Shown in pieces: positions 1-7,132 of a stretch of DNA of 14,765 nucleotides. Location of the stretch: contig JAGLDW010000249.1 in assembly GCA_023145395.1 (NCBI GenBank), positions 1-14,765 on the forward strand. The letters run 5' to 3'. Numbering within the stretch: position 1 is the stretch's first letter; the number at the start of each line of letters is the position of its first letter. The translations under genes were made by a program, and so were the position numbers. This DNA is from Lentisphaeria bacterium (GTDB lineage Bacteria > Verrucomicrobiota > Lentisphaeria > Oligosphaerales > Lenti-02). The notes below the pieces were generated by a model. The model worked only from the letters and a program-made list of their open reading frames with translations, ran no database searches and had not been told where the DNA came from.

Positions 1-4
1 GGCC

Positions 5-126
5 CGCTCGCTAAAGCGTCGCTACCAATGCCGCGTGAACGCGGGACTCAGACTGGGCAGCACACGGCGAATCTCTTGCCTGAGTTCCGTGTTTACGCGG
101 CAGTCGCAGCGATGGTTCACCGAGCG
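5..126. repeat. 47-nt imperfect inverted repeat with 28-nt spacer
   Basis: Positions 5-51 match the reverse complement of 80-126 without gaps at 37 of 47 positions by my count, with a 28-nt centre (52-79). The best-conserved core is CCGCGT.AAC followed by ACTCAG. Each arm also holds its own small hairpin: CCGCG-TGAA-CGCGG at 31-44, and CCGTG-TTTA-CGCGG at 87-100, where the change leaves a G-T pair. It could be a cruciform, a structured RNA, or two oppositely oriented copies of a short dispersed palindromic repeat (REP/BIME-like). The repeat itself is seen directly; its role is unknown. The left end may extend past the window edge. Confidence 0.75.
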
Positions 127-473
127 ATCCCAACGCGAAATACTTCTTGGCTCCGCCATCGCCCAGGTGGTCGATCATTGTACTACCCGACAATAAATCT
201 CCCATTCGGCACGTTACTGCTACCGTAGACGGGAGAGCAATACGTCTCGTGCTCTGGAAGACAACGTGCGGCGAATGGGTTGTGAACGCTTGGAAGCACG
301 GTACGTTTGCTCGTGATCCTTTTCCGGATCTAAGGAGTGCAGGTGCGACAAGGTTCGCGCTGCACGACGTGGGCACTGTCTGCACCTCCTCACCGGAGAG
401 GTTGGTAGCGCAGCGTCGCAGGCGATCGCTCAGCCAAAACAGAATTTGGACAACTCGCTGGAGTGCGTGAAAG
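127..473. other. Gene-free upstream region of the secretin operon with small hairpins
   Basis: I find no convincing coding region here. The open frames on both strands look compositionally random, and the long minus-strand one runs on antisense into the secretin gene. Small dyads are visible: AGAGCA (234-239) with TGCTCT (250-255), GATCC (315-319) with GGATC (326-330), and AGGAGTGCAG (333-342) with a near-complement around 380-390 that needs one bulge. I see no clear sigma-70 pair at good spacing. The region must hold the promoter if the operon starts at the secretin gene. Confidence 0.4.
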
Positions 474-2774
474 ATGAAACAACTCTGCCTATTTCTCCTT
501 TCGGGGTTTCTGCTTGCCACCCTGTCATGCCGATCCATTGAATCGGCGACGGCGGCCGCAGCCCAGACCGAGGCCAATGCGCTGCGCCTTGAAACTGCGG
601 AAAAATTCTATCGGGACGGGAGCGTCGAAAAGGCACGGGACACCTTGGGTCCCTTGCTTGACGGATCCTACGAACAGGATCGCGTGAAGCGCCTGCAACA
701 CTTTATCGACTACAGTCTGGCCGCGCGGACGGCTGACGCCTCCACGCCGAAACCGAGTGCCCCATCCGCGAATGCCGCAGTGCAAGAAGAACGGCGTCAG
801 CGCCTCGGCAAGGAGAGAAAGACTCTGGACAAGGTTGCGGTTCTCATGCTGGACGAGAAGTTGGAGCAAGCCGAGGCGACGCTGGCGCCACTGCGCAAGG
901 AGACGCTTCTCGCAAAGGATGTGAATACACTCGACAGCAGACTGCAGAAAATGCGCCAGATGGCGTTTGACAGACAGGCCAAGACCGCGTCCCTCACGGA
1001 ACGACAGAAGCGGCGAACCCGAATCAAGGAGGAGAAAAAGGTCTTGGGCAAAGTCGAAGACCTCCTGGACGATGAGGAGTTCGAACAGGCCGACACCGCG
1101 CTGGCACCCCTGCGCAAGCAGGCCGTCCTCAAGCAGGATGTGCGCAAACTAGACGACAAGCTGCGGAAAGCGAAACTGCGGACGATTCGTGTCGCCGACC
1201 AGGAAATCACCGCCGACTACGCGCTCGACGAGGTGGAGCAACGCCTGATCATGCCCGGAAACTACGGAAAAACCACCATCATCTCCCCAAAACTAGAGCC
1301 AATCACTATGCCCGGCGGCTCCATGGAGGAACTGATTAACAAGAAAGTGAGTATCGACCTGGATGGGGTCGGTGTTGCCGAGCTGGTGCAGGTACTCAGT
1401 GACGTGGACGGGCTCAACGTGGTTGCCGACGAGGCACTCGAGGCGGAAAACAGTCTCACCATCCATGTAAAGGACGTTCCTCTCAAGGAAGTTCTCAGTT
1501 ATATCGCGCGCAACATGGGCATTGCCTTCCATCTCGGCGAGAACATCATCTGGGTCACGGAAAGCGAAGACGAGGGGGACAGCGCACCACCCATGGAAAC
1601 GCGCATCTTCCAGCTCCGTCATGGATTCATTCCAAAGATAAAAGCGAAGGGCGGCGATGGTGGAGACGGTGGCGGCGGCGGAGGAGGCGGAGGAGGAGGG
1701 GGTGAAGAGGACATGGATTTGAACGATATTCTCGAGGATTTTCTCGCAAACAGCCCGGAGGGGGCAATTCATCGTATCTTCAAGAACCGGAACATTCTCG
1801 TTGTACGCGACACGCGCGAGAACATGCGACTCGTGGAAGAGCTTGTGCTCGCATTTGACAAACAACCGTACCAAGTGCTGATCGAAGCCCGCTTCATGAC
1901 CATTAGCAAGGGAGATCTCAGGGATGTGGGCGTCGAACTGACAATGAAAGAAACCGAGCTGGAAATGGACAATCCGGAGGGCAAAGAGACCCTCCAACTC
2001 CAGCATCTGGGCGAAAACTTCGGCATCTTGGCCAAGGGTGCGGCTACTGGAGTCGGCTATGCGGGGTTTAGCGGCATCATGGGTGACCGCATCTTCGATA
2101 TCGCCATCGCAGCCATAGACAACAAGAGCAGTTCGAAATCTCTCAGCGCGCCGCGCATCACAGTCCTCAACAATCAGACCGCTTCCATCCGCAAGGGAGA
2201 GACGATCCGCTATTGGGAGGAGTGGGAGACATCTGATACCCCCACCACCGTCGAGGGGCAGGCCACAGCCAGTGCCAGTCTATATCCATCCGGGAGCCCC
2301 ACCGAGCTTGACCTGGGCGTCTCTCTCGATGTGAAGGTGAGCGTGGGGAACGACGGCGAGACCGTGCTTCTGGCACTGATACCCGAGATCACCAATCTCG
2401 TCGAATGGGAATACTATACGGTCATGGGTGGAGAGGACGATGGTGGCGATGACAATGGTGGCGACACGGATGACGATGGTTCTGACCTCTCCCGCCTCCG
2501 ACTTCCCCGCACCAACGAAAGCACTCTCACCACCTCGGTTGCCGTCCACAGTGGGCAGACCGTGGTTCTGGGCGGCACGCTTAACACCGTCAAGACGAAG
2601 ACGGTCAGCAAAGTGCCCATTCTCGGCGATATCCCCCTTATCAAATGGCTCTTCCGCCACACAACGGTGGAGGAGACACCGACGCATCTGCTCATCTTTG
2701 TCACCGCAAAGGTGATTGACGAGAACGGACATTTCGTCGAAGTCGCGGAATCGCCTCGGAACGAAACTGAGTGA
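474..2774 (+). CDS. Secretin (PilQ/GspD family) outer-membrane pore
   Basis: This 766-residue protein should form the multimeric outer-membrane channel of a type IV pilus-like or type II secretion-like machine. The start ATG follows GGAG at 460-463. The N-terminus is a signal peptide (LCLFLLSGFLLATLSC) with a possible but non-ideal lipobox ending at Cys19. Residues about 114-162 and 187-235 are two copies of a charged helical repeat sharing the core APLRK. An N0/STN-like domain lies at about 280-365, followed by an N1-like domain broken by a Gly-rich stretch at 393-410 (Gly12 at 399-410). The secretin core runs to about residue 755 and contains the family signature VPILGDIPLIKWLFR. An Asp/Gly-rich loop sits at 652-671. 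The protein stops soon after the secretin core, so there is little room for an S-domain for pilotin docking. It is the first gene of the block, 43 nt before pilM. Secretin is near certain; pilus versus secretion is not. Confidence 0.95.
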   Translation: MKQLCLFLLSGFLLATLSCRSIESATAAAAQTEANALRLETAEKFYRDGSVEKARDTLGPLLDGSYEQDRVKRLQHFIDYSLAARTADASTPKPSAPSANAAVQEERRQRLGKERKTLDKVAVLMLDEKLEQAEATLAPLRKETLLAKDVNTLDSRLQKMRQMAFDRQAKTASLTERQKRRTRIKEEKKVLGKVEDLLDDEEFEQADTALAPLRKQAVLKQDVRKLDDKLRKAKLRTIRVADQEITADYALDEVEQRLIMPGNYGKTTIISPKLEPITMPGGSMEELINKKVSIDLDGVGVAELVQVLSDVDGLNVVADEALEAENSLTIHVKDVPLKEVLSYIARNMGIAFHLGENIIWVTESEDEGDSAPPMETRIFQLRHGFIPKIKAKGGDGGDGGGGGGGGGGGGEEDMDLNDILEDFLANSPEGAIHRIFKNRNILVVRDTRENMRLVEELVLAFDKQPYQVLIEARFMTISKGDLRDVGVELTMKETELEMDNPEGKETLQLQHLGENFGILAKGAATGVGYAGFSGIMGDRIFDIAIAAIDNKSSSKSLSAPRITVLNNQTASIRKGETIRYWEEWETSDTPTTVEGQATASASLYPSGSPTELDLGVSLDVKVSVGNDGETVLLALIPEITNLVEWEYYTVMGGEDDGGDDNGGDTDDDGSDLSRLRLPRTNESTLTTSVAVHSGQTVVLGGTLNTVKTKTVSKVPILGDIPLIKWLFRHTTVEETPTHLLIFVTAKVIDENGHFVEVAESPRNETE
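816..1178 (+). repeat. Internal tandem repeat coding two helical units in the secretin
   Basis: Two protein-level repeat units 73 residues apart share the pattern K.L.KV..L.D...EQA...LAPLRK followed by KDV/QDV..LD.. L.K. Unit 1 starts near residue 114 and unit 2 near residue 187. They resemble degenerate TPR or coiled-coil hairpins lying in the periplasm before N0. In other secretin systems this position can carry pilotin, peptidoglycan or inner-membrane contacts, but no such role is shown here. Confidence 0.6.
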
Positions 2775-2804
2775 CGGGTGTGCGACAGCACGCCGCGTTG
2801 ACAT

Positions 2805-2808
2805 AGGA
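2805..2808 (+). promoter_or_regulatory. Ribosome-binding site fixing the pilM start
   Basis: AGGA lies 9 nt before the ATG at 2818. The frame is open further upstream to 2716, inside the secretin gene, but only the product from 2818 begins directly with the PilM-type N-terminus (MALFGNKEFVGLDVGT). This supports 2818 as the true start. Confidence 0.6.
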
Positions 2809-2817
2809 ATTGCACGC

Positions 2818-4683
2818 ATGGCATTGTTTGGCAACAAGGAGTTCGTCGGACTGGACGTGGGCACCGCCTGTGTCAAGGCGGTGCGCCTTGCCCTCGAGGC
2901 CAAGGAAGTCGTCTTCAAGGGCGCCGAGGTCTTCAACTCCCGCGAGGAAGGCATCCTCGACGAGGATGAGTTGCGCGACTCCCTGTCCGCATGGCTCACA
3001 GAATTGAAATGGACTGGCCTGCGCTATTCCGTCGGCCTGCCGCAGTACTTCGCAACCACGCAAGTGAGCGATTTTCCACCCGGCGCTAGCGGCGAGACTC
3101 TCGACGGGATGGTGGACTTCGAGACGCACCAACTCGCCGGCATCTCCGAGGAGAGCTTCATCTCCGGCTATCATGTCATGACGCCCGACTATGGACGGGA
3201 AAACCCTGTCCTCATCGGCATCTGCCGAGAGTCCGTCGTCAACGAACGAGCGCAGAACTACGTCAATGCGGGAATCCGCCTGGAAGAGTTCGCCATGACA
3301 GGCGTCGCGGCGGCGAACACCCTTTTCCACCTCCACCCCGAAGTGCAGGACATCAAGACACCGCAGATCCTCCTCGATATCGGGCACGAGAACACGAACA
3401 TGCTCGTCATCGCCGGAGGACAGGTTCTCTTCGCCAGCAGTCTCATGTTCGGCACGACACGGTATGCGGACGCGATGAAAGCACGTATGGAGTGCAGCCA
3501 GGATGAAGCGGAAAGCCTTCTCCACAACGCCGCCCTCGACCAGCAGGACCCGAACTGCCCCCTGCGAGTCACGACTCGGCAACTCGAGAGCGAGATGCGC
3601 GCCTCGATCGATCACTGGCGAGCCGGCGAACGGCAGGAAATTGCTGACAAAATGTTCACGCATATCTGGCTGTGTGGAGGGGGCGCCAAGCTCGCAGGGC
3701 TCTCCGACCACCTTGCCAGAACCTACGGATGCCAGGCGAGCGTAGTCGGGCCGAGCCTCCCCGGAGAGGACGAGCCCCATCCGGAATTGGCCACGGCGTA
3801 TGGCATCGCTCTACAGGGCCTGGAGAAGGCTCGCATCCATATCTCTCTCTGCCCGACTGCCATCCGTTGGTTCTGTGACCGCAAGAAACGGTTTGTGTAT
3901 GTCGCCGCCGCGGAGATTCTCTTTGTCCTACTTGCCTGCTTCGGGCTTTTTCAACATCATCGCTCGCTAGTGCTCGAACAGAAGGAGATCCTCGCGGAAA
4001 AGAACCGCCTGGAGCAGTGCAAAGTGTTCATTCCCGACTTGGACAACACCAGAGATCTCATGCGACACCATGAGAAAATGCTCATCCCGTTCGCCGAACT
4101 CGGAAACCGGGCTGCGCGTTTCATAAGCACCATCGAGGCGATCGGGGAAGCGCGGGGCAGAGGTAGCTGGTTTATCTACTTGGCGGATCAGTTCAGCTAC
4201 GAGGAGGGAAAGCCAAAGGAGGATGAGGAGGCCAGCCGCGCGCCCGAGACAAAGCCCCTGCGCGCCACCGCGTCGGGCCTCATGTTCGCCAGCAGTCTGG
4301 AAGAGGAGGAGACGGATGCGTCCACCATGTTTGAGGCTGTCCCCGTCACCAAGATGGAGCAACTCACCAACATGGTGGCGGCAGGCTACACACCGTACCA
4401 GAAAACAAACCGGCTCCAGTACGTGAAGAATATTGTCAAGGACCTGGACGGCACGGAACTACTCGAGGGCGTTGATCTGCTTTCCCGACCCGTGCGAGAG
4501 GGCCGGGAACAAGGGATTTTCAATCCATGGCAGCGGGTACTTTCCCCCCCCCCGAATCCGCGAAAACCAAAGGCGCGACGCAACCGCGTTCTGCACACGC
4601 CCTTCATGTTCCGCTTGCCCTTCGTCACCACCGACGTGATGAAGATGGCGGATGAAGAAGGAAAGGAGGGTGCCCGGAGATGA
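2818..4683 (+). CDS. PilM-PilN fusion: actin-like ATPase joined to membrane assembly protein
   Basis: The 621-residue product has a PilM-like actin/FtsA-fold domain at about 1-345: phosphate loop GLDVGTACVK (11-20), second phosphate motif LLDIGHENTN (185-194) and adenosine motif CGGGAKLAGL (286-295). A short linker leads to one membrane helix at about 359-380, then a coiled coil (about 385-420) and a PilN-like periplasmic part. That part contains a Glu/Lys-rich insertion and ends in a likely beta strand, PFMFRLPF. In most type IV pilus systems PilM is cytosolic and PilN is a separate protein docked to it; here the interaction would be permanent. Related fusions may exist in the PVC group (compare Amuc_1101), which I cannot check. 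The stop overlaps the next gene (ATGA). A run of ten C at 4544-4553 lies just before the last strand. The PilM part is confident; the PilN assignment rests on topology and context. Confidence 0.87.
   Translation: MALFGNKEFVGLDVGTACVKAVRLALEAKEVVFKGAEVFNSREEGILDEDELRDSLSAWLTELKWTGLRYSVGLPQYFATTQVSDFPPGASGETLDGMVDFETHQLAGISEESFISGYHVMTPDYGRENPVLIGICRESVVNERAQNYVNAGIRLEEFAMTGVAAANTLFHLHPEVQDIKTPQILLDIGHENTNMLVIAGGQVLFASSLMFGTTRYADAMKARMECSQDEAESLLHNAALDQQDPNCPLRVTTRQLESEMRASIDHWRAGERQEIADKMFTHIWLCGGGAKLAGLSDHLARTYGCQASVVGPSLPGEDEPHPELATAYGIALQGLEKARIHISLCPTAIRWFCDRKKRFVYVAAAEILFVLLACFGLFQHHRSLVLEQKEILAEKNRLEQCKVFIPDLDNTRDLMRHHEKMLIPFAELGNRAARFISTIEAIGEARGRGSWFIYLADQFSYEEGKPKEDEEASRAPETKPLRATASGLMFASSLEEEETDASTMFEAVPVTKMEQLTNMVAAGYTPYQKTNRLQYVKNIVKDLDGTELLEGVDLLSRPVREGREQGIFNPWQRVLSPPPNPRKPKARRNRVLHTPFMFRLPFVTTDVMKMADEEGKEGARR
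4544..4553 (+). repeat. C10 homopolymer within the PilM-PilN gene
   Basis: Ten consecutive C encode part of Ser576-Pro579 of the fusion. In the sequenced length the frame stays open to 4683. Losing one C would move translation to a frame that stops at 4637-4639, and gaining one to a frame that stops near 4654. Either change would replace the last about 40 residues, including the PFMFRLPF strand, and would break the ATGA coupling to the next gene. Confidence 0.9.
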
Positions 4684-5627
4684 GCAGCAAAGACTGGCCA
4701 AAAGAACATCAGAACGCCCTGGTGCTTTTCCTGTTGATCGTTCTCGGCGCCATCGCCGTCTATTTCTTCCTTCTCCGCCCCCAAGCCGCAGACGTGGCAA
4801 AAATGCAGGAAGATCTTGAGGACCTACGCGAGGAGGTCAACAAGTCCGACTGGCCGAATGATGCATCACGGCTGGAGAAACTCCTTCAGGAAAAGAAGCG
4901 CAAGCTGGATGGAACCAAAACGGTTCCTGGAATGAAGGACCGTTCGGAACAGGTGCTGAAACTGGCGACTGACGTACTTGGCCAACGTGTCCGCAACATG
5001 GTCGCCGACGGCGAAGAGTTCATGAAGAACGTCACACGCATTGACTACGAGATCGAGTTCGAGAATCTTGAAGAACACTTGCGCGAGAACCAGCATCCGG
5101 TCATCATCGCGGAGAAGGTGTTCGGTCTCAGTCGCGATGCGTCCCATCTCGATACGTACGAACTGTTGCTTCAAGTCTGGACTGTGCGGGAGATTGTCGA
5201 TCTCCTTCGCGAGAGCGGTTTGGTGATCGAGCGGGGGCGAGGAAACGGCACCAAGCTGCCCACCCCCCGCGGACCAGCCTTGCAGGCATCGCTCCTGACT
5301 GTGTTGCCGCCGGTCTCCTACATTCTTAGCTCGGAAGACCGCAACCCCTACATCACCGAGTTCCCCGTTCAGTTCACTGTCCGGGGCAGCATTCAGCAAG
5401 TATGCACATTCCTCCGCAGCCTGCACACCGCCGACAGGTTCCTCCCCTGTAAACGCTTCGAACTCCGGGCCGCCCCTCCTCAACGTGGGCGCACTGTCGA
5501 TGAACGAGATACGCTGAGTAGCAGACATGTGACGGTCAAAATGGTTTGCTCCACGTTCTTCCGGCCTATGGAAAACGCTCCAGAAGTCCGTCGGAAGAAG
5601 AAAAACATGTTGCCGGGCGGAGCGTAG
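4680..5627 (+). CDS. PilO/GspM-like assembly protein, Amuc_1100-like
   Basis: This is a 315-residue bitopic inner-membrane protein: a short cytosolic start, one membrane helix at about 14-33, a coiled coil (about 38-75), then two ferredoxin-like halves. The first holds LLLQVWTVREIVDLLRESGL (162-181). The second holds FPVQFTVRGSIQQVCTFLRS (228-247) and a closing strand RHVTVKMVCSTFFRP (282-296). From memory, Amuc_1100 of Akkermansia (317 residues) has the same order and spacing of these elements, with very low identity elsewhere. PilO pairs with PilN to set the periplasmic alignment complex. The start is firm: AGGAGGG at 4664-4670, 9 nt before an ATG that overlaps the upstream stop. Cysteines at about 243, 260 and 290 are not a known motif. 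Confidence 0.75.
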   Translation: MSSKDWPKEHQNALVLFLLIVLGAIAVYFFLLRPQAADVAKMQEDLEDLREEVNKSDWPNDASRLEKLLQEKKRKLDGTKTVPGMKDRSEQVLKLATDVLGQRVRNMVADGEEFMKNVTRIDYEIEFENLEEHLRENQHPVIIAEKVFGLSRDASHLDTYELLLQVWTVREIVDLLRESGLVIERGRGNGTKLPTPRGPALQASLLTVLPPVSYILSSEDRNPYITEFPVQFTVRGSIQQVCTFLRSLHTADRFLPCKRFELRAAPPQRGRTVDERDTLSSRHVTVKMVCSTFFRPMENAPEVRRKKKNMLPGGA

Positions 5628-5690
5628 GGTCGGCATCGACCCAAACCTCATGATTCCACATGGGCATGCAACGAAGGCTGAGGCCAGACC

Positions 5691-6395
5691 ATGCAGAAGC
5701 TAATATCGAAATTGAAGAGCGAGTGGGAGAAAAGCCTTTTCTGGGCCATGCTGCTCGTCTTCCTCGTTGTCTTCGCCATGCGAATTGCTCCATTTGGCGA
5801 TGAAGGAGGAAGTACGGTCGATAGAAAGAGCGTCGATCAGGTCAAGCCGTTCCTGAGCGATCGGGCGATGGCTTTCCTTGGTGTCCGCCCCCCCGTGAAA
5901 ATTGGTCCGTTGCATGCTTTCTCCTTCAGCCAGAGAGTGACTCGTGTCGAGAAGGAATGGCCTTGGAAGAAACACGGGGCGAAAGTAAAACCTTCCGTCA
6001 AGCCGAAAGCCGCCAGGCCGACAACCGCCAAGCCGAAGGGACCCAAACCCGGCGCCGCCAAACCGAAGGGGCCAAGCGCTCCAAAACCGGTGGGCAAGAA
6101 ACTAGTGGCTAAAAAACCGGCGCCGCCAAAGGTCAAGTCCAGACCCAAGGCATCGAGGATTGTCGAATTCAAGGGAATCTATATTTCCACCACGGGTAAG
6201 GAGCTGGCTTATGTCCGCGTGAAGGATCCGCTGGCGAAAAAGAAACCAGCGAGGTCCGGATTCTGGACAGCTGGAGAGAAAGTGGGGGGGGTCAAGATTG
6301 GGAGTTTCGACGATGCACAGCTCAACGTGGTGAACCCACACGGGGTCGAACAGGCTATCCCGAAGGGGAAACAGAAGAAAATCATCATCGAATGA
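5691..6395 (+). CDS. PilP/GspC-like periplasmic linker protein, copy 1
   Basis: This 234-residue protein has one N-terminal membrane helix (FWAMLLVFLVVFAMRIAPFG, 17-36), a conserved membrane-proximal stretch to about residue 82, a basic Lys/Pro/Ala-rich linker (about 95-150) with a repeated AKPKGP unit, and a C-terminal 79-residue domain (156-234). The C-domain pattern, FKGIYIS..G...AYVRVKDP...FW.AGEKV.GVKI..., fits the PilP / GspC homology-region fold, which normally binds the secretin N0 domain. This fits its place between the PilO-like gene and the ATPase. The linker is suited to span the periplasm and, being basic, might touch peptidoglycan or DNA; that is speculation. The start is supported by GAGG at 5680-5683. 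A G8 run (6284-6291) lies in the C-domain. No family name is certain, since no search was run. Confidence 0.65.
   Translation: MQKLISKLKSEWEKSLFWAMLLVFLVVFAMRIAPFGDEGGSTVDRKSVDQVKPFLSDRAMAFLGVRPPVKIGPLHAFSFSQRVTRVEKEWPWKKHGAKVKPSVKPKAARPTTAKPKGPKPGAAKPKGPSAPKPVGKKLVAKKPAPPKVKSRPKASRIVEFKGIYISTTGKELAYVRVKDPLAKKKPARSGFWTAGEKVGGVKIGSFDDAQLNVVNPHGVEQAIPKGKQKKIIIE
6284..6291 (+). repeat. G8 homopolymer in PilP-like copy 1
   Basis: Eight consecutive G encode the Val198-Gly-Gly-Val201 turn of the C-terminal domain. The matching place in copy 2 reads Val-Asn-Gly-Val and has no such run. A length change would disrupt the last about 35 residues of copy 1. Confidence 0.85.
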
Positions 6396-6445
6396 CCCTA
6401 TCCACACCCTTCTAGGGAGCGTGCGCCAAAGACTGAGGGCAGACC

Positions 6446-7132
6446 ATGAAGAAGCTGATATCGAGATTGGGGAACGAGTGGGAAAAGAGTTTTTTCTGGG
6501 GCATGCTGTTGGTCTTCTTTCTTGTCGTCGCCCTGCAACTGGCTCCGTTGGGCAATGACGGCGGGCGCATGGTCGGCAGCGGGCTCACTAGCCACGTTAA
6601 GCCGTACTTGACCGATCAAGCGCTAACGTTCCTCGGCGTCCATCCAGCCTCGAAGATTGGCCAGTTGCACGCCTTCACGTACAGCCAGAGAATATCACCC
6701 CCACGCATCATCGTCTGCCCTGGGCTGGATGGGGACAGTCACGAATCAACGAACAAAGACACTGCTGGGTCATCTTCCCAACAGGAAACAGACCGACCGT
6801 CCCAGAAAAAGCCAGAATCATCGTCCCAACCGACAACCGAACCACGGTTGAAATCGGCGGAGAACAAGAGCAAACTCAGAGTCAAGGCTTCGAGAGTCGT
6901 TGAGTTCAAGGGGATCTATGTCTCCACCACAGGCAAGAAACTAGCCTGTGTCCGCGTGAAAGATCCACTGTCGAAGAAGATGTCTGCAAAGGCTGGATTC
7001 TGGAATGCCGGAGACATGGTGAACGGGGTTGAGATCCAGCGCTTTGACAACACACAGCTCAGCGTACTGTCCCCGCAACGGGCGGCACAGGTTGTCCCGA
7101 TGGGCAAACGTAGGGAAATCGTCATCGAATGA
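6446..7132 (+). CDS. PilP/GspC-like periplasmic linker protein, copy 2
   Basis: This 228-residue paralogue of the preceding gene has the same order: membrane helix (about 17-36), conserved stretch to residue 82, linker, and C-terminal domain at 150-228 (RVVEFKGIYVSTTGKKLACV at its start, FWNAGDMVNGVEI inside). The linker (about 90-148) is rich in Ser, Gln, Thr, Glu and Pro rather than Lys/Pro/Ala, so the two copies differ most in charge between membrane and C-domain. GAGGG at 6435-6439 serves the ATG. Its stop overlaps the ATPase start (ATGA, 7129-7132), so the two should be translated together. The copies may form a heteromer, replace one another, or serve different secretin positions; the sequence does not decide. 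Confidence 0.65.
   Translation: MKKLISRLGNEWEKSFFWGMLLVFFLVVALQLAPLGNDGGRMVGSGLTSHVKPYLTDQALTFLGVHPASKIGQLHAFTYSQRISPPRIIVCPGLDGDSHESTNKDTAGSSSQQETDRPSQKKPESSSQPTTEPRLKSAENKSKLRVKASRVVEFKGIYVSTTGKKLACVRVKDPLSKKMSAKAGFWNAGDMVNGVEIQRFDNTQLSVLSPQRAAQVVPMGKRREIVIE

Larger units (their letters stand above)
5661..7132 (+). repeat. Tandem gene duplication of the PilP/GspC-like gene
   Basis: Two diverged copies, 5661-6395 and about 6416-7132, lie head to tail. Similarity reaches upstream of the start codons: both have CTGAGG.CAGACC directly before ATG, giving the same GAGG ribosome-binding site at a spacing of 7. By my count the N-terminal 82 residues match at 47 positions and the C-terminal 79 at 47 positions. 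The central linkers do not align. Confidence 0.85.

Noticed and set aside
402..410. TTGGTAGCG complementary to 20-28 in the inverted repeat
   Set aside because: A single 9-nt match is expected by chance in a region of this size.
147..470. 107-residue plus-strand open frame before the secretin gene
   Set aside because: It has no recognisable domain, a Ser/Arg-rich low-complexity end and no convincing ribosome-binding site.
11..577. 188-residue minus-strand open frame
   Set aside because: It runs antisense into the secretin signal-peptide region, its composition looks random, and part of it only reflects the inverted repeat at 5-126.
2716..2817. N-terminal extension of the PilM frame into the secretin gene
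   Set aside because: The PilM family start fits 2818 with its own AGGA site, and the extension has no family similarity.
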